From assembly GCA_965215445.1 (NCBI GenBank), contig CBDCDT010000002.1:558001-622000 (forward strand): a stretch of 64,000 nucleotides of DNA, read 5' to 3'. The stretch comes from CBDBLK01 sp965215445 (GTDB lineage Bacteria; Bdellovibrionota; Bacteriovoracia; Bacteriovoracales; Bacteriovoracaceae). Both the position numbers and the translations under genes were made by a program. The notes under the pieces were generated by a model. The model was given only the letters and a program-made list of their open reading frames with translations, made no database searches and was not told where the DNA came from. Positions 60,377 through 64,000 of this stretch are shown here, piece by piece (positions within the stretch are counted from its first letter, which is position 1; every line of letters begins with the position of its first letter).

Positions 60377-61208
60377 TTTCAGTCTCCTTGTTGCTCTCAA
60401 TTTCGTCTTCCTCTTCTTCCGTTTGCAAATCAATATCTTTTTCAAACTTGGAGATAATCTCCTTTTCAAGAGAAGCATCACCACTTGTCTTAGCAGAAGC
60501 TTCTTGTTTGCCGACTTTCGCCTTATTCTTGCTGCCTTCTCGAACAGATTCCGCAAAATACTCTGCAAAAAGTGCTACCGACCTGGTGGCATCATCATTG
60601 CCAGGTACAACAAAATTGATCCCTTCAGGATCGCAGTTTGTATCGGTAATCGCCACTACTGGGATTCCCAACCGTCTGGCCTCTTTAACGGCAATCTTTT
60701 CACTGTTGGGATCAACTACAAAGACAACTCCTGGCAACTTTCTCATATTTTTAATGCCACCTAGGTTTCTTTCCAATTTGGCCACATTTTTTTCAATTTT
60801 GGCACGTTCCTTTTTAGTGAGAAGATTAAAGTCCCCCGTTTCCTTCATCTTTTCTACTTTGCGAAGTTTATCGACCGAAAGGCCAATTGTTTTGTGGTTG
60901 GTAAGCATTCCTCCCAACCAGCGATTGGTTACATAGAAGGCACCGCAAGCATCTGCGGCCTTTCTTACGGCATCTGATGCTTGTCTTTTAGTCCCTACGA
61001 AAAGAATGGGATTGCCCTCCGAAGATGATTTTTTAATTAAATCATAGGCCGCTCTCGCCAGCTTAACCGTTTTGGAAAGGTCAATAATGTAAATCCCATT
61101 CCTTCCCCCATAAATATACTTCTTCATTTTCGGATTCCATTTATGGGTTTGATGCCCAAAATGGACTCCAGCATCCAGCAAATCCTGTAATTTTAAATCT
61201 TGTGCCAT
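60369..61208 (-). CDS. rpsB: Ribosomal protein S2
   Basis: A 279-residue protein. LLDAGVHFGHQTHKWNPKM at the start, RNGIYIIDLSKT, FVTNRWLGGMLTNHKT (shown here as YVTNRWLGGMLTNHKT) and PVVAITDTNCDP are conserved S2 segments. A charged C-terminal tail of about 50 residues rich in Lys, Glu and Ser extends beyond the core. AAGGAG precedes the ATG. It is the first gene of the rpsB-tsf-pyrH-frr-uppS-cdsA-rseP series; the 105 bp before it separates it from ftsK. Confidence 0.97.
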   Translation of the reverse strand: MAQDLKLQDLLDAGVHFGHQTHKWNPKMKKYIYGGRNGIYIIDLSKTVKLARAAYDLIKKSSSEGNPILFVGTKRQASDAVRKAADACGAFYVTNRWLGGMLTNHKTIGLSVDKLRKVEKMKETGDFNLLTKKERAKIEKNVAKLERNLGGIKNMRKLPGVVFVVDPNSEKIAVKEARRLGIPVVAITDTNCDPEGINFVVPGNDDATRSVALFAEYFAESVREGSKNKAKVGKQEASAKTSGDASLEKEIISKFEKDIDLQTEEEEDEIESNKETESV

Positions 61209-61313
61209 TACGACTCCTTATTGTTTGGCCTTTAATCACAATAAAAAATTATGCCAAAGGGGTTCTTGATAACACAGGGGCACAAAAGCGGCAAGTATTC
61301 CAAAAAAAAGGGC

Positions 61314-63425
61314 CTAGATATCTCCAGAATTCATCAAGACTTGCCGCTTTTTGCCTCCTTCAGCAGGCCCAATGATGCCCTGAGATTCCATTTTTTCGAT
61401 AAGAAGGGCAGCTCGGTTATAGCCAATGCGAAGGCGGCGTTGCAGCATTGAAGCACTCGCCATGCGATGCTCAATAACCAATTGAATGGAGCGCTTGAGA
61501 AGTTCCTCATCCGTAGTAAACTCGACTGCAGAGGGAAATTCTGCAGTCGCGCTATCCCTTTGCTCTTCCAGGAAATCGACTGCTCCCTTGTGAAATTTTT
61601 GAGGCATGGTACTCAATTTCCCCACCAGGGCCTCAATTTCTTTTTCGTCTACATAGGAGCTGTGAAAACGTAAATTTTCTGCCCCACTGCGAAAAAGGCC
61701 ATCTCCTTTGCCAAGAAGTTTTTCCGCTCCCATTGTGGTCAGAATTGTACGCGAATCCTGTTGTGAACTTACCTTGAAAGCAACGCGAGTGGGAAAATTG
61801 GATTTAATGACACCAGTAATAACATCCACTGATGGCCTTTGTGTGGCCAAAATGAGGTGAATACCCGCGGCCCTGGCCTTTGCAGCAAGGCGAGAAATAT
61901 TTGTCTCGACCTCCTGCCTCACTTTAGTAAGCATAATATCTGCAAATTCATCCACAATGATAACCAGGTAGGGAAGTTCATAGTTTTCGGAATCAGGCCA
62001 TATTTTGGCCAATTGTTCGGGAGTGGCCTCTTGGACTTTTTCTTTAAGGCCCTCGATATTGCGCACTCCAAATTCCTTGAGGAGGAGATAGCGCCTCTCC
62101 ATTTCCTGGCATGCCCACAGGAGGGCCAAAGAGGCCTCCCTGGCGCCTGTAACAACTGGCATAATCAAGTGGGGAAGGCCCTGATAAACAGCAAGTTCCA
62201 AATGTTTCGGGTCAATCAAGATAAGCCGCATTTGCTCGGGAGTTTTTTTGACCAGCAAAGAAATGAGGAGTCCATTAATAAAAATAGATTTTCCAGCCCC
62301 TGTCGCACCTGCTACCAACATATGGGGCATATAGGCCAGATCGACAACAAAAATCCCACCAAAAACATTTTTTCCCATAGCAATGGGAAGTTTGTGCTGA
62401 GAGGATTGAAATTCGCTGGATTTTAAAACTTCATCTAAGTAAATAAACTTGCGAGGAGTTCGCGGAACCTCTATGCCGATAGTTGTTCGCCCAACCATGG
62501 GATAGACAATTCTGATGGGTAATCCTTGTAAGGCCAGGCCCAAATCGGCCTCATGGTTTAAGATTTTGGAAACTTTAACTCCTAGACCCAACTCCAACTC
62601 AAATGTATCCACTACCGGGCCTTTCAATATATTGACGACTTTTCCTTTGATTTTAAACTCTCCAAGCTTGTCCTCAACTCTGGCGATAATATCTGCAAAA
62701 TAATTATTTCTCGGAGCAATTTCTTCTGGCCCTCGGGCCTTGGTTTCTAAAAAATTGACCAAACTCTGATAATCCACGGACTTAGGTTTTGAAACTTGTT
62801 TTGGGGTCGGTTTGTATTCAAGTCTTGCGTGTGACACAGCAGGAACTAGATTTGTTTCGTTTTCTTCCTTGGAATCTAAAGTGGGTTCCAAGGCCTGATC
62901 CTTTTTCTTAGGCGGAAAGTATCTGGTGAAAATCCCGTCAAAATAGGCCTTTATTTTTATTGAAACCTTTTCCGTTATCGAGCGAAAGGCCCCAGCTAAA
63001 AAAACTATTGTGAGTCCCCATCCTAAAATTGCAGTGGCATAAAAACCCAATTTTTGCTCAATAAAATAGGCTACACCAACTCCCATAAAGTCAGGTAGAA
63101 AAACTCTGGTCAGCAAAAGGCAAGCGAGAGTAAGAACAAAAGCATTAAATACATCCCACATCATTTCTCGATTAGAAAAAGAAAAAGTATAAAATAGGGA
63201 GAAAAGAAAAAATGGAATAAAAACCCAAGGCCCTACATAATAACCAATAAAAGCAACCAAACTTGTAAAATAATAGATAGTATAACCAGGCCAATGAGAT
63301 TCTGAACTTATTGTAAAATAATTGTCAGGCAATGCGTTTTGATAATAGAAGACAATAAAACTTATTACGGTGAGAAGGAAGAGTATAAAAAGTTCAACTT
63401 TCAAGATTTTAGAAATATTAAACAT
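61314..63425 (-). CDS. ftsK: DNA translocase FtsK/SpoIIIE
   Basis: A 703-residue protein. Four hydrophobic segments occupy the first 150 residues. A short linker (about 170-220) is much shorter than the E. coli linker. The motor follows: VAGATGAGKSIFINGLL (Walker A, about 370), PYLVIIVDEFADIML (Walker B), and HLILATQRPSVDVITG. The C-terminal gamma winged helix (about 640-703) includes ASASMLQRRLRIGYNRAALL, which reads KOPS sites to orient movement. It pumps chromosome DNA at division and activates XerCD. Confidence 0.96.
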   Translation of the reverse strand: MFNISKILKVELFILFLLTVISFIVFYYQNALPDNYFTISSESHWPGYTIYYFTSLVAFIGYYVGPWVFIPFFLFSLFYTFSFSNREMMWDVFNAFVLTLACLLLTRVFLPDFMGVGVAYFIEQKLGFYATAILGWGLTIVFLAGAFRSITEKVSIKIKAYFDGIFTRYFPPKKKDQALEPTLDSKEENETNLVPAVSHARLEYKPTPKQVSKPKSVDYQSLVNFLETKARGPEEIAPRNNYFADIIARVEDKLGEFKIKGKVVNILKGPVVDTFELELGLGVKVSKILNHEADLGLALQGLPIRIVYPMVGRTTIGIEVPRTPRKFIYLDEVLKSSEFQSSQHKLPIAMGKNVFGGIFVVDLAYMPHMLVAGATGAGKSIFINGLLISLLVKKTPEQMRLILIDPKHLELAVYQGLPHLIMPVVTGAREASLALLWACQEMERRYLLLKEFGVRNIEGLKEKVQEATPEQLAKIWPDSENYELPYLVIIVDEFADIMLTKVRQEVETNISRLAAKARAAGIHLILATQRPSVDVITGVIKSNFPTRVAFKVSSQQDSRTILTTMGAEKLLGKGDGLFRSGAENLRFHSSYVDEKEIEALVGKLSTMPQKFHKGAVDFLEEQRDSATAEFPSAVEFTTDEELLKRSIQLVIEHRMASASMLQRRLRIGYNRAALLIEKMESQGIIGPAEGGKKRQVLMNSGDI

Positions 63426-63448
63426 ACTTCATTGTAAAACCTGTCTAC

Positions 63449-64000
63449 TCAAAGATCAATTTCGAGGCCCAATGAAATGCCTGTATCACTGTGTTTATTT
63501 TCATAAGAATAAAAACCAAGTTCACTATTGTTAATAAAAAGACCTGCTCCTACTTGGCCCCATTTGAATTTTTTCAAAAATGTTATGCTATTTCCGAGGG
63601 AAAAACTCTTTCCTACCGGGTTTCCCGACATCCGACCATGAATTCCTAGGCCTAAGAGATGGGATGATTTCAGGGCCATATCCTTATCAAAGTCAAAATC
63701 AAACTGAAGGCCAACTTTGGGAGTTATATGAAAAGCACTTCTCGGTTCAATAACGTCACTTTCGTTTACATAAAACGTCTCTTTTTGAAAATCCAGACGG
63801 ACAAAAAGCTCACTTTTAGGCCAAATTTCTTTTAAATAAGATAAAGAGTAAATGGCCCTTTCCGACTCGTGCTTGGAAAGGTTGTTAACTTGAGAACGGT
63901 TCCATTCCCACGCCGTTTGCCTGAATGCTATTTCATAAGTATGTTTTTGATTTTTAAATCCTGCGGCCACCGAAAAATCTTTCGATCTCTTGGAAATTAA
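63449..64000 (-). CDS. Outer-membrane beta-barrel-like protein, C-terminal part (cut by window edge)
   Basis: The frame is open to the end of the window; a GTG at 63970 is inside it but is probably not the start. The visible 183 residues alternate polar and hydrophobic positions in strand pairs (KHTYEIAFRQTAWEW, RAIYSLSYLKEIWP, ELFVRLDFQKETFYV, HITPKVGLQFDFDFD, VGAGLFINNSELGFYSY). The end, GISLGLEIDL, fits a barrel strand. No family is recognised. It lies 23 bp upstream of ftsK on the same strand. Confidence 0.65.
   Translation of the reverse strand, partial: LISKRSKDFSVAAGFKNQKHTYEIAFRQTAWEWNRSQVNNLSKHESERAIYSLSYLKEIWPKSELFVRLDFQKETFYVNESDVIEPRSAFHITPKVGLQFDFDFDKDMALKSSHLLGLGIHGRMSGNPVGKSFSLGNSITFLKKFKWGQVGAGLFINNSELGFYSYENKHSDTGISLGLEIDL

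Noticed and set aside
60377..60568. N-terminal extension of EF-Ts
   Set aside because: The extra 64 residues are an Arg/Lys-rich reading of rpsB in another frame; the GTG at 60376 has a proper AAGGAG site.
60388..60936. 182-codon plus-strand frame opposite rpsB
   Set aside because: Antisense to the well-conserved S2 gene; Ser/Leu-rich shadow without a plausible start.
61839..62426. 195-codon open frame on the plus strand
   Set aside because: It lies fully antisense to the conserved motor domain of ftsK, has no ribosome binding site and a composition like other shadow frames.
1..64000. CRISPR arrays, insertion sequences, prophage or integrase genes
   Set aside because: I found no regularly spaced repeats, transposase or integrase-like proteins, or phage structural genes on either strand.

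Overview
The window is AT-rich bacterial DNA with dense genes, long co-directional operons and frequent ATGA-type overlaps. The mix of genes suggests a Bdellovibrionota-type (Bdellovibrio/Bacteriovorax-like) Gram-negative bacterium: two short flagellins, a complete-looking Tad/Flp pilus locus, a Glt-like (myxobacterial gliding type) envelope complex, many exported proteins and lipoproteins, and AddAB instead of RecBCD. The taxonomic call is inference; no marker was compared with a database.

Layout. 1-2.1 kb: the start of a MoxR-type ATPase gene (cut by the window edge) and two unknown exported proteins, all on the minus strand. 2.3-5.8 kb (plus): tRNA-Arg(ACG), a membrane PilZ-like protein, tadA (the enzyme that makes inosine in that same tRNA), tRNA-Ser(GGA), a receiver-only response regulator, small proteins and ung. 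5.8-7.8 kb (minus): an exported RHS/YD-repeat protein followed by a small exported protein. 7.9-15.8 kb (minus): Tad/Flp pilus locus in the transcription order flp, a second Flp-like gene, tadV/cpaA, three TadE-like genes, cpaB, cpaC, a cpaE-cpaF fusion and tadB; no tadC is seen. 16.0-16.2 kb (plus): a 6S RNA gene, then an unknown gene. 16.8-19.7 kb (minus): an SDR-type sugar-nucleotide enzyme and two flagellins. 20.0-28.3 kb (minus): a six-gene operon encoding an outer-membrane barrel, TPR proteins, a TPR lipoprotein, a CglF-like small protein and an FHA-TM-TonB-like protein. 28.4-35.2 kb (minus): lipoprotein, addB, addA. 35.2-41.1 kb (plus): a membrane Fe-S oxidoreductase overlapped by three unknown exported proteins. 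41.8-45.8 kb (plus): hisS-valS. 45.8-47.0 kb (minus): an EI24/CysZ-like and a DUF309 gene. 47.0-49.8 kb (plus): homogentisate catabolism (FAH-family hydrolase, hmgA, flavin reductase). 49.8-64 kb (minus): tig, truA, an outer-membrane protein, pssA, a Psd-like protein, tsaB, rseP, cdsA, uppS, frr, pyrH, tsf, rpsB, ftsK and a partial outer-membrane protein.

How the genes work together. The rpsB-to-rseP block is the widespread translation/envelope gene cluster, here without dxr and extended by tsaB and phospholipid genes. The Tad locus, flagellins and Glt-like complex are three separate surface-motility or adhesion machines placed next to each other. The most unusual observations are a Psd-fold protein that appears to have lost all three catalytic residues, the CpaE-CpaF fusion, two Fe-S-type nuclease ends in the AddA/AddB pair, five pilin-like subunits in one Tad locus, a four-codon mini-ORF directly before a flagellin, a conserved segment following both tRNA genes, and a strong excess of the tetranucleotide GGCC throughout.
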